Shown here piece by piece: positions 48,426 to 59,731 of a stretch of DNA of 64,000 nt. Position 1 is the stretch's first letter. Each line of letters opens with the position of its first letter. The stretch is taken from contig JAURVB010010395.1 in NCBI GenBank assembly GCA_033002965.1, positions 1 through 64,000 of the forward strand. Reading direction: 5' to 3'. The notes under the pieces are model-generated. The model did no database searches and was not told where the DNA came from. It was given only the letters and a program-made list of their open reading frames with translations. Origin of the DNA: Piper betle. Its lineage: Eukaryota > Streptophyta > Magnoliopsida > Piperales > Piperaceae. The position numbers were made by a program, and so were the translations under genes.

Positions 48426-51400
48426 ATGGGATTATCCGTGGACAATCTCAAAGGCTTCGTCTTGGCCCTCCTCTCCAGTGCCTTCATCGGTGCCAGCTTC
48501 ATCATCAAAAGAAGGGCCTCCGTCGTGCTGCTTCCTCTGCCCCTCCCGCCGGTATATCTACTTAACCTCTCATCTCTTCTTCTTCTTTTTTTCTTTTAAT
48601 ATTAATCATCAACTGTTTGTTTATTAAAAATGGACTCTGATTGATATTTTGTGCTAAAAATGGCAATTAAAACGTCGCAATTGTTTCTTTCCATATTCGT
48701 CTTTAGGATAGCATTTCTAGTTTTTGCTTGGTTAACATGAATTCTACTTGTGATCTACCCGTATTTTACATAGATCATTTTTAATCACATCATTAGATTA
48801 GAGGCTAATTCTTTTTTTAGACTTCTCAAGGATTTACCCGAATACTGATTCTAATCAAACTCGTCGGACTTACCCATATCATTTTAATTACGTTCAAAAT
48901 ACTCGTGGACTTGTGTTTAGTCTGTTGCCCGACAGTAGGTTAGTTGCTGTTGAATTGGTTTTTTTATTGTTTAGTGGAAATTGTAGGTGTCCTCTTGGGC
49001 ATTGTCATTATGTAACAATTACGGGTAGAACTTCCATCTTTTGACGAGCTTGTCTTTATCATTAGCACAGTAATACACTTTTCTTTTAATCAAGTAATCA
49101 ATGTTGCATGTAAGGAGTTGTTTTTTACAGTTGTTCTGGTTTCCATTTTTTGTCTGGCTGCATTTGGTATTCCTTTTCATTGGGTGAGCTCAATCATGAT
49201 TATTCTGTTTGGATGATGTTCTCAGGCCTTGGTGGGTATACTTGTTGGAACCACTATGGTGGATAGGAATGATCACCAGTAAGTGCCTTTCCTTTGCTGT
49301 ATTTTTTCACAAATGGCTCATCGATTCTCACAAATTTCATCTCATTGTGATTCTCAGTGATTGTAGGGGAGGTTGCAAACATCGTAGCATATGCATTTGC
49401 CCCGGCAGTCCTTGTCACACCTCTAGGCGCATTAAGTATCATTGCTAGGTATGAAATGGTTATAGCAATATAAATTTATTTCTTTTTTGTTTTCACTTCA
49501 ATGGAATTCCTAATACTCCATGGATTACATCCCGACTTTGATGCCATGGTGGAAGTGCCGTGCTAGCCCGTTTTATTTTGGAAGAGAAATTGCACAATCT
49601 AGGAATTTTGGGTTGTCTCTTGTGCATTTTCGGCTCTGTGATGATTGTCATTCATGCATCACAAGGGATGTCTATCACTTCAGTTTGGCAGTTATGGACT
49701 ATGGCAACTCAACCAGGTTGAAGTCATTTTTATTCGTTCTCCTTTAATGATATCGAATTCAAGAGCACTATTGAAGGATAAACTTGATTTTTGATATCTT
49801 ACTTGCTTTTACAGCGTTTTTACTTTATGTGGCATCAGTGACGGTGTTGGTTCTTGTGTTAGCCTTTCATTTCACTCCTCTGTATGCCCACTCTAATGTT
49901 TTGGTGTTTACGGGCATTTGTTCATTGATGGGATCCCTCTCAGTAATCTTCTCTCCGTTCTTGCACTTCATGTTTGTTGTGTGATTCTACTGATTGGTTC
50001 TCTCAAATAGTAGTTTTCTCGTGATTCAGGTTATGAGTGTGAAAGTTTTGGGAACGGCCATTAAGCTGACTTTTGAGGATAAAAATCAGCTAATATACCC
50101 AGAGACATGGTTATTTATGTTGGTTGTATTCATATCCAGTATTACTCAGATGAATTATCTCGACAAGGTCAGTGAAGATGCACCTAGCCCTAAGCATCTA
50201 ATCGTGACATATTCATGTTGTCATGTCACCTTCTGAAACTCTCCATATTGGTTATTTGTTCTGTTCTGTCTGTAAGAGAATTTATTTTTTCTCATCTAGG
50301 ATTCTGAGTGCATGAAAGAGATTGTTTGTTTACCAAATTGACAACTTGGTTTGTGACTTTTGTTTCTGTGTATCTGTTCCCTATTTGCTGGGCACCATGT
50401 CTTCTATCTCTAGTTTACATATGCTTAAAATTGTCTTATCATCATCATCACTGTCTTCATGATTTATTATCCCAATGAAGATATGGCAATAAGGATTTCT
50501 GCACATTATTCTGCCTCGTTGTCACCAACAAAGGGATGATATAAAACCCACATCAAGATGTAGAGGAATAGAACCTTTTAAAGATGGGGGAAAATGAGTC
50601 ACTTATCCTGATATACCTTTGAATTATATGATTGACTTTACAAAACTGATAGTTGTATCAAGAACATTGTTTAGTTCATAAGCATCAAGAAGTCAGTGCC
50701 GTAGAAAGCTTGTTTGCTTTTGCATGAAACTTGTTCTGTTGCTATTTGGTAGAACACCATTTTCTGTTTTGATGTTGGTCCATGAGTTGACATGTGAGCT
50801 GCTAGTTTGTAAGCTTTTTGATTGTGTCATGAATTCCATTAGATTTTCATGTTAATCATAGTATTTTAGCAGAAAAATTGGGACTAATGCTTGTCATAAG
50901 GTACGTTAGGCTTGTTACACATTTCTTAAATGTCAGGCAGATGAATATCTGCAAATGATAGCTATTATTGTCAAATTAGTTTTCTGTGAAATATCTTCAC
51001 ATCTCCCTTGCTTCTCTTTGTCTGCGAGTGATAGCTATTATTGTCAAATTAGTTTTCTGTGAAACAGCTTCACATCTTCCTTGCTTCTCTTTGTCCGCGA
51101 GTGATAAAAATCTAGCGTATTCATCAGTGGCAGAATGTGTGCCAGAGGTCTACAAACTAAAGTTGCCTTCTTTTAATGCCAAAAATATGGCACATGTTCA
51201 ATAACTGCTAAAATTTATGCAACAATATTTATGCTTAGGGTTCTCAATGATATAAGGCTATTTTAATTGCTTAGGTTTTCTGATTTGTTTGTTTGTTTGC
51301 ATTTTCAGGCTCTTGATACCTTCAACACTGCCATTGTCTCGCCAATATATTATGTTATGTTCACCTTGCTTATATTCTTGCAAGTGTAATTATGTTCAAG

Positions 51401-51605
51401 GCGGTTTGCCCACATATTTTGAGCACGTGCTTGTTGCAGTTTTCGCAAACATAGAGTAAATTCTCAGAAGAGTTGTAGCTTTTGTAGGACTGGGATGGGC
51501 AAACCTTAGGCAGCATTGTTTCCGAACTATGTGGCTTCATTGCTATTCTTTCTGGGACGATATTGTTGTATGCTACGAAAGACTCTGAAAGCAGCTCCTC
51601 AAGAG
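48426..51605 (+). pseudogene. NIPA-type (DUF803) magnesium transporter, eight exons, frame-damaged
   Basis: A membrane protein of the NIPA Mg2+ transporter family, normally about 320-360 residues with nine membrane spans. Exons: 48,426-48,551 (LSSAFIGASFIIK), 49,226-49,278 (LLEPLWWIGMIT), 49,358-49,448 (GEVANIVAYAFAPAVLVTPLG), 49,556-49,716 (LGILGCLLCIFGSVMIVIHA), 49,815-49,942 (LVFTGICSLMGSLS), 50,030-50,167 (NQLIYPETWLFMLVV, TQMNYLDK), 51,309-51,400 (ALDTFNTAIVSPIYYVMFT) and 51,488-51,605 (GSIVSELCGFIAILSGTILL). Splice phases agree throughout. Three indels break the frame: one base short in the A run of exon 1, about four bases missing in exon 2 (serine before YLLEP), and one base in exon 7. 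The exon 7 donor reads AAG|GC. The C-terminal tail was not found. Confidence 0.8.
50935..51106. repeat. 77-bp tandem duplication in NIPA intron 6
   Basis: The segment from 'gatagctattattgtcaaat' through 'ctttgtctgcgagt' is present twice in a row with few differences. Confidence 0.85.
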
Positions 51606-52195
51606 GTTAGAAAAAACCTTCCACTCTTTCCTCAAATGATGTCGCCATTCATTGTTGGTTTTAATTTTAAGCTTGCGAGTCTGCCACTTGTATATGTGGG
51701 TTGGTTGGTTTTTCAGTTTCTGCAGGTGAGTACACTCAGTTACCTCCAAGTCTTGCTGCTGCACTTTCTAGTAGCAACAGATTGACAATGAAGTTCGATC
51801 ATGATCAACATATGGAATCTCATCAAGGAACTGGCTGAAAAAGGCAAGAGTTCTACTAGGCTTCCTTTTTATGACAAGAATCATATGGACTATTGAATTT
51901 ATGTTGGAGGGCATTAGTGGACTTCAGAACTGCAAGCTGAAACCTCTTTTGGATTCTGACAGGGTTTAGCACAGAGTGGTTGATTGGAATATGCTTAAGA
52001 ATCGGTTGATTGGAGTCTTTTTAGATATGTTTTCCTTATCTTTCGCAGGGTTGATAGCCTTTCTCGCTATCAGTTTGTTGCACTATTCTGCAACGAAGTG
52101 TATGGATTCAGAGATGTTCAAGGATCTAGCAGATGTGGACTGGTTTTCCAGTGGAATTGAGCTCATCCTCCTGCTCTACGCAAGCTGGTAATTCT
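51606..52195 (+). other. Region after NIPA exon 8, unresolved
   Basis: It should hold the last exon and 3' UTR. Open frames at 51,788-51,895 and 51,976-52,191 show hydrophobic or mixed peptides (SFAGLIAFLAISLLHY) that I do not recognise. It could be 3' UTR or a further remnant. Confidence 0.3.
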
Positions 52196-55142
52196 GTTAC
52201 AATTTCGTTTATTGGGGAATGGGTGTGCTGAATTTGTGCATTATGTATAGTTAAAATTTGTGACTTGTTATTTATTCGTTTTCAAATAAAATGTAAATGT
52301 ATACAAGGGCTAATTTTTGTCTTCTGAACTTGCTTGTTAGTTTTTCCCTGCTAGTTCTTACTTCTTATTCATAATTTTTAAAGAAGAAATCATGTCATCG
52401 ATCGAGGGTATCTCTTGTAGCAACAATATGTTGCTTCTTTGATAATGTGTATCAATATTTACCACTGCTTACTTCAGTGTCCGAACTCCGGACTACAAGC
52501 CCCTCAAGTGGAGTCCATTAGAGCTTTGCTCTTTTTATTTTTCATTCATAAACAAGACCCAGATGCCTTGCACGGTTGCACCATAGCTCGCAGATTATAA
52601 CTTTTATTATTTTATTACTGTTTTTGTAATTAAGAGTCTTTATCTACTCTTAAAAAATTGATATCGGATGAAAAGTAGAAGATTCAATTTATTAAAATCT
52701 AATAAAACAAAAAAAAGTAAATCAAATGATTGTAGTTAGCTTATTTATTTGTATTTAGATAATATTTATCTTTAAAAATAAACTTTATTTTTAAAATATT
52801 AAATTATTATAATTTATTTCAAAATTTTAAAAATTCGACGATCAGACCCGGTAGACCCGGTACCGGCCAGTTACCCGGTCTGATATTAAGAAACAGACCG
52901 GGTTTTGCATGTAGTACCGGTCGGTCAGATGTCATACACAGCAACTTGACATCTCCCCAAGCCTATTTCCTAATTCCCCAAATCTTACATCGCCACCTTC
53001 GATGCGGCCGACGTCGTCGTCTTGCACCGGCCCACCTTCGTCTGCCGCTAGAACTTTCACCACCCCAAGCCTGAAGTCACCGCTAGCGGCGTTGTTGTTG
53101 TTGTCTCTAACTCTCACCGCTGCTGCCTCTCACCACCGCAACCTTCACCTGATGCCGGTGTGGTCTTCCCCTTGGAACTTTCTCCACCCCTGAGCCCAAA
53201 CTCACCTCGCTGGCTCCATTGGTATCTATGACTCTCGCTGCCACCGTCTCTCACCATCACCACCTTCACCTACTGCCGACACCGGCATTTTGCTACCGGA
53301 GACTTCAACTTGCCGACTTTGTTGCTGCCATCATCTTGCCGCCTGCCGCCTGTGCCATCAACTTACCACTGGTGAGATTTTCTAATCTTCAATTTCTTTT
53401 ATAAATTGTTTTGTATAATGGACACAAAAGAAAAATAATATAAAAGAGCGGCTATAATTTGCGGATATTGCAAAGCTTTTTTTAATGAGCTTCCCATGGA
53501 GTTCTCTACTGAAGTAAGTCAGCTAATGTGCTTGAAACAGAAAGTAGTGCCCAAGGCCTGCCCGGTGTGATGCCACAGTGCCACTTGATGATGCTTAATT
53601 AGGATGTATGGATTTTATCATTTTCTTTAGGTTGGTGTATAAATTATCTTGGATGGGCTATGTACTAGTTATTATATCTATTAGGAACCCAACTCTATTA
53701 GTAGTAGTAGCACCTCTAAATCTTGGTTGAGTTGTTTGTGGCTTTTAGTTAGTTTTGCTTTTTATTCCGATGTTTGCCTCTTGTTGTAATATTTCGAATG
53801 ATAACGTATGCTATAGTAATAATAGAGATAATATGAGGGTTCTACACAAGTAATTTATATTTGTGTAGGTGGTACTGGTAATTTCCCAGTAAGCAAAATG
53901 TGGGTTGCTCTGATTTTTTTTCTTGGGCTGTGCATGTCAATCTCTACGTTGTAATTGTATTATTTCTGTGCAATGATTTTTCAAATATTTGATCATCGTT
54001 TTTGGATCGTGACTTTGCTCGACGTTTCTTTAATCTTGATCTTCTTTGTGAGTGAAAATGGTCTGCCAGATATGAAATACAATTAAGTTTGTGGATGCTT
54101 TTGAAATAATAATGGGCTATCTCGCTTAAAATTCATCGTTCATTCTTATGACTCGTGATTTCTATTTTGCCTCCTAAACAGAAAATAAAGCAAACAAATA
54201 TCCAACAAGTGTGGCCTGTTGGGAAGTTAGAAACCAAGTGACGATGTTTTTCTGGATTATTGATTAATGTTTGCCAAGTTAGTATTATTTTGATTTGAAA
54301 TTATTGTTATATATTATAAATTTCATTGTCTTCGTTTCTATACAGGTATAAAAAAATGACCTGAAAAATTAAGGCAGGTTCTTGCAATTTTTTTTACATA
54401 AAAATAATATAATTAAATATTAAATCTGGTATAACATCTCAAATCATGTATATCATTGAAAAAAATGACTTGAAAAATTAAGGGAGGTTCTTGTAATTTT
54501 TTTTATTTAAAATAATATAATTAAATATTAAATCTGGTCTAAGATCTCAAATAAGGTTCAATCTGGTTAGACCATGTATATCATGTGCTATTTGAAATTC
54601 TGATATGCTGGCCGGTGATATTTAAGACTGTGGTTTATTTTATTATTTAACAATGTTTATTAATAAAATCAAAATTTATCTCAAATATTTTAAATATTGA
54701 CTGCACGTGGTACAATATTTTACTAATTATTAATTTTAATAAAATAAAAATATGAGTAAAAAATATGATTGGTATTTTCGTGTCACGGACTCTCCCCGAA
54801 ACAAACCTACTAAACAAGTTATTGTCTTTTGCCAATTACTTTGATTATCGTGCCCAAAACTAAAAAATAGCTTCTTTTGTCAATTACTTTGATTACCGTG
54901 CCCAAAACTAAACATCTAACAAAATAAAATAATTTTTTTTGCCTACATTGTTATTTTAGAATATATCCACGGGTTGTGATTTGAGAGAGATGGAGACAGA
55001 GTAGGGTTAGTGAAATTAATAATCTCAATTATACGCGTAAATTTCGATTGTAAATTTACGTTAACCGGCCACAACGAAATAATATTAGTGTTGTCAAATC
55101 TAATTTAATTATATAAATTTGATTCACAACTTTCTCAGTGCC
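52196..55142. other. Intergenic DNA with short tandem duplications
   Basis: 52,840-52,925 has several GACCGGTACC-like words, probably the end of an unknown repeat. 53,000-53,400 is moderately GC-rich without a credible protein. A roughly 105-bp segment is duplicated at 54,350-54,455 and 54,458-54,560 ('gaaaaattaag' to 'attaaatctggt'). A roughly 55-bp segment is duplicated at 54,825-54,915 ('caattactttgatta' plus 'gtgcccaaaacta'). Confidence 0.5.
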
Positions 55143-56614
55143 ATGGCGTTGCCCCTTCCAGATGCCTACCGCGTCGGCTTCATCGGCGCCGGAAAAGTGG
55201 CCGAGAGCGTCGCCCGGGGCGTCGTTAACTCCAGCGTCTTGCCTCCTGACCGCATCAGCACTTTTCCCCGCAGTCGGGAACACTGCAATGTGTTCGCCGA
55301 CATGGGCGTCCAAGTCTTCGACAACAACCGCGATGTGACTCACACTTCTTTCAAAGTTTTATTATTATTTCTCAATCAGTTCCTACATCCATGAAATTCA
55401 TTCTTTTGTATTATAGATTGTTGTACACAGTGATGTTATTATCATATCAGTCAAACCCGAAGTAGGCGAGTTTCTCACCTTTCATATTTTTGTATTTTTT
55501 ATTTAGTAACTTCTTCCCTGCTTGCCTATCAGAACTTTTGTGTAGCTTTTGTTTGGCCGGTCACTTCTGATGGGTTTGAATTTTTATTGTTTTTTTTTCA
55601 CTCTTGTCTGCAGGCAAGGAGGTGGTTTTGGATTTGAGCCCCCTGCTTACCAGTGAGAAACTTGTAGTGTCTGTTGCTGCTGGGATCAAGCTAAAAGATT
55701 TACAGTTTCAATCTTTACCTTGTTTCCACATTAGATGCGAATACTTTGGTCTCATTGCTGATGAAATATGTTCACATTTCCTGCTTTGAAGTGTCTATTT
55801 AACATCTGTTCCCGAAAAATTCATCTTGGGTGTTTTATTTTAATATTGGAATCCCCTTCTTGGAAGCTTTGCTTCACCCACGTAGCGAAAGCCTTTTTTC
55901 GTTTTGGAAATCGTTATTTGGAAGCTATTCTTCATCCGCATAGCGGAAGCTGTTTGATTTGGTAGTTCCTTTGGCTGTTTATAACAAAATATTGAATGTC
56001 GAGAGTGTCCCAAGTTTGATTAAATCTAAACTAAAAGTGTGTGACATTGCAGGAACGGTCTGGCTGCGGTCGACTAATTAGAGTAATTCCGAACACTCCA
56101 GCCGCAGTAGGTGAAGCTGCATCAGGTACAGTGCCCAAAATGTGGTCTATACTTTATTCATTATTTACCTCACAATACCTCTTCTTGTTTCTGGTTGTTT
56201 ATTGTTCAGTCAACTATTAGAGTATAGTAGTTTCAACTGTCCAATCCCCAACTGAATGAGATTTTTAGAGTGTCCTATGACTTCTTTAGAGTGTGAATAA
56301 GTTAAAAGCTCATGTTAAAAGTGCTAATGGAGTAAATGCTACATTGGTTGACTGAAGGTGGGAGGGGGAAAGCCAAATTTATTAAACTGTACGCTGGAAA
56401 CATCACGGTTTGTTGAGTGAGATGGGTTAAACTTGTAAAGCTGCAGGGCAAGAAGTACATAGCTGGGGCAGAATTTTTTAGATCCTTTCATCAAAGGTCT
56501 GTTCTATTGGATGGAATCAAGCTGCAACTCCAAGTCTCATTCCTTTGCTTGTTGAGGCTTAAGTTTTGTTTTGGTCCGGGAAGGCACCTGGTTTAAGCTT
56601 ATAACCTTCAATCA

Positions 56615-57487
56615 TGGTTGCATGAATCGGAATCGGAATCGGAATCGGAATCGGTTTTCCAGGGAGTCGGAATCGGAATCGGAATCGGTCTGAATCGGTT
56701 CAGTTGAATTGGTCTAAATTAGTTTAATCGGTCATATATATAATAATTTGACAATTTATAATATAAATATATTAAGATTAGGTATTGATGTTATTTTGAT
56801 ATTATTCTGTGTATTATAGTTTATGATATTTTTAAATATTTTTAAAGATTTTTTAAATTATTTAGAATTAATTATTATTTTTAACTCGAGTTAGATTCGA
56901 GTCAACTTTTAATTACGAGAATGCCACCCCCCGCTCTTTACCCCCCGCTGCCGCCGGCGAGTCTTGCGGCGGCGATGTCGGAGGATGTCGGCAGCCCGAT
57001 CGGACGAACAGTCGGCGACCCGAGTCGGCGACGGAGTCAGCGTGATTCGTCCGTCACAGCCCGATTCGGTCCGGCCACATGTCGACGGCGACGTTGCGAG
57101 GTCAGTAGCGAGGTCGGCAGCCCGGACAGCGGCGAGCCTGGAGTCGGGGACGCACGGCGGAGGGCGAAACGGGCTGCGGCGGTCGGACGAGCGGCAGCGG
57201 TGTGGGGAGCGGGTTTGATTTTAGGTTTTTAAAATCCAAATTACCATTTTACCCATGCTTAAATAATTTAATAAAAATCATACCTAGGGTATTTTAGTAA
57301 TTTCTTAAAAAATTGATTTCGATTTAAATCGGCTGATTCCGATTCCGAGGCTGATTCTCGATTCCGAGTCGAAATCGGTCAGAATCGGGCGAACTCGACC
57401 GATTCGGCCCGAAATCGGATCGGCGCGATGCCGATTCGATTTAAATCGGCCGATTCCGCATGGAATTGGCCAATTCGTGCATCAGAG
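56615..57487. mobile_element. TIR-like element with GGAATC hexamer repeats, in P5CR intron 4
   Basis: The left end TGCATGAATCGGAATCGG and the inverted right end CCAATTCGTGCA form imperfect inverted termini. Next to the left end the hexamer GGAATC repeats about five times (56,627-56,660) and again at 56,666-56,690. The right side (57,320-57,470) has many GATTCCGA/AATCGG words in inverse order. The middle has a GC-rich block (56,935-57,225) preceded by the same 'cgagtcaacttttaattac' type module seen in the LTRs. No transposase. I found no clean target duplication. Confidence 0.55.
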
Positions 57488-57812
57488 CCTTCCATGAGTG
57501 ACACATTTTAACTTTTTTAAGTGTACAGAATTTCTTTCATGTCAGAATATTTTTTTATCCTAAGGCCATGTATATATGAGAACATGGAAAATTTGTTTTG
57601 AGGAAAGATGACAAGGAAACTTGGTTGGTGATTGAGGACAGAAAGGAGGAGGAAACTATGTCATTTTGGCTTCGCTATGTGCCCTCACCTATCTAGGTTA
57701 CTGCCTAAATCGTCGAAGACCTGTGGTTTGGCATGGTGGCATTACTATCAGTTTAGCTAGCCTGGTCTTAAATATGATATGTGACCACTTGGCTCAAGTT
57801 GGTCTGCCAAGA

Positions 57813-58381
57813 TAGGGTTACTAATTGAGCGAGTTAGCTCGTGAGCATTTAGCATTCGGCTCGGTTCAACTCGACTCGAAACTTAACATTTAAATGTTTG
57901 AGCTCGAACTTGAATCTGACTAGCCGAGCTTAAACAAGGTTGTAACTCGAATTCGACTCGATTAAAATAATATAATAATATAGTCTTTATATTATATTAT
58001 ATTTATTTATTAATTTATATATATATATATATATATATATACAATATAATAACAAAGAAGTGAGATAGTTGAGATGGTAAGTACTCAAGTTGATGACTTC
58101 ATGGTTGTGGGTTCAATCCATATTGATTGTAATTTTTTTAAGTGAGGTGCTTTTGACTTTTAATCGAGTTGGTTTCGAGCTCACGAACGAGCTGGGTTCG
58201 AGCTTGGGAAAATTAAATAGTTTAAGTGTATTCGAGTTCGAGTCGAGTTCGAATACATAAAAGATAATCAAGTCAAACTGGAATATGTATGTTCAAAATT
58301 TGTTTGATCTCTAGTCGAGTTCGAATTGAGTTCCGAACTATTCGAGCCGAGTTCGGCTCGTTCGCTCATTTAGCACCCCCA
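57813..58381 (+). mobile_element. hAT-like non-autonomous TIR element with tRNA-like core, in P5CR intron 4
   Basis: Same family as 26,087-26,645, opposite orientation. Ends TAGGGTTACTAATTGAGC and, inverted, GCTCATTTAGCACCCCCA. The 8-bp duplication is TGCCAAGA (57,805-57,812) and TGCTAAGA (58,382-58,389), one mismatch. The interior has a (TA)n run (58,014-58,041) next to a tRNA-like segment (58,062-58,128) with an A-box-like TAGTTGAGATGGTAAGT and a B-box-like GGTTCAATCC. Confidence 0.75.
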
Positions 58382-59731
58382 TGCTAAGACAAGCCAAATC
58401 TTCAAATATGTTAAGAATAGGCTTCAAAATAATGAGTACAGGCATAGAGAACTCAATTTGATGACAATCAAACCACAATCGCTTCTACAGTTTCTCTCTT
58501 AGAATATTTTGTGAAAAGCATGATTAACGACATTGCTACGTCAATTGCTGTGAAAATTTATGTTTGCATTTTCTATTATCTTGATCCTTGCAACCTACTG
58601 TACGCAATGCTTTCCATTTCAGTGACAGCCTCTTCCTAGCAATAACGTGTGTGGGTGTTTGTGTTTATACCGTTATGAGTTCGGGAGTAATGGCTTCAAA
58701 GGAAGATGAAAAAGTTATAGCGAGTCTTTTTGGTGGTGTTGGCAAAGCATGGACGGCCGAGGAAAAATACTTCGATGCAGATACTGGCCCGAGGTACATT
58801 GTTCAAGAAGCAAGAATCGATTAAATATTTGTTTTAATCTTTTTATACAATGGTTTTCATGTCATTTCACCTTTCTGTTCATCTTTTTCAACTTCTCATT
58901 CTCATCAATCTTTTTCTATCATTTCAGTATAAGTGATCCGGCCTATATATATCTTGCAATAGAGGCTTTGGCTGATGGAGGGGTTGCCGCAGGTCTTCCA
59001 CGGGATCTGGCCATGGCACTAGCTTCACAAACTGTATGTTTTTAATTCAATTTTGTGATGCAGCCATGCCATAAAAGAGATTAGTGTCTTTATCTTGTTG
59101 CCGTTTATGTTTTAAAAGCTTCAAAAACTGAAATAATTACTGTGCCATAGGTTCTTGGTGCGGCAGCTATGGCAATCAACTCAAAAAAGCATCCTTGCCC
59201 AACTCAAACACGATGTTACCTCCCCCGCAGGGACAACGATTGCTGGCATCAGAGAACTAGAAAAGGGTGCATTTAGAGGAACTTTAATCGAAGCCGTGAA
59301 TTATCTCAAAAGTAGAATGCAAGAGAATGCTATTTCCATAAATCATAATCTAAAAGAACTCGATGTTCTTCTACACATGCTTCATGTGGAGTGAAATATT
59401 TCCACAGAAGCTTGTTTTTGCATTCAGATTTGTAACAGGAAAGGATGGTAGAGAATCTTACAAGTGGGCATTCATAATCTGTTCTTACTGATTCAACTCA
59501 AACATCTGGTGGGCTGCCAATTGCAAGTTGCAACAGCATAAAGGAAAACAGCAATTCTATTTATCAAATAGCTTCCAATTAGAGGGGGAGCGCTCCCTAC
59601 AACAGGGCAGACATCCCAGTCGATCTACATATGCATGGGGGGCATCTTGGCAAAACGGCATAAATCCACAACTATGTTATACTTTGAACAGCAAATTCAT
59701 AATCTCAGGTAGAATGCCGGAGTTTTGCAGC

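Larger units (their letters stand above)
55143..59394 (+). pseudogene. P5CR: Pyrroline-5-carboxylate reductase (proline synthesis), seven exons, damaged
   Basis: The family catalyses the last step of proline synthesis, reduction of pyrroline-5-carboxylate by NADPH. Exons: 55,143-55,334 (VGFIGAGKVAESVARGVV, Rossmann motif at residues 11-20), 55,417-55,461 (VIIISVKPE), 55,614-55,705 (LVVSVAAGIKLKDLQ), 56,053-56,125 (LIRVIPNTPAAVGEAAS), 58,673-58,793, 58,928-59,033 ([21 protein letters not shown]) and 59,151-59,394 (DVTSPAGTTIAGIRELEKG). Damage: one base missing at the start of exon 3; no clean GT donor after KDLQ; the acceptor before exon 5 reads CG instead of AG; the SGSGPAY signature is SISDPAY; one extra C in exon 7 near 59,212; and a changed, longer C-terminus. 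The long intron 4 is filled by two TIR elements. Several lesions hit splice sites, so decay is more likely than sequencing error. Confidence 0.8.

Noticed and set aside
52932..53404. Small coding gene in moderately GC-rich DNA
   Set aside because: Short frames on both strands, no recognisable motif, no splice-consistent extension.
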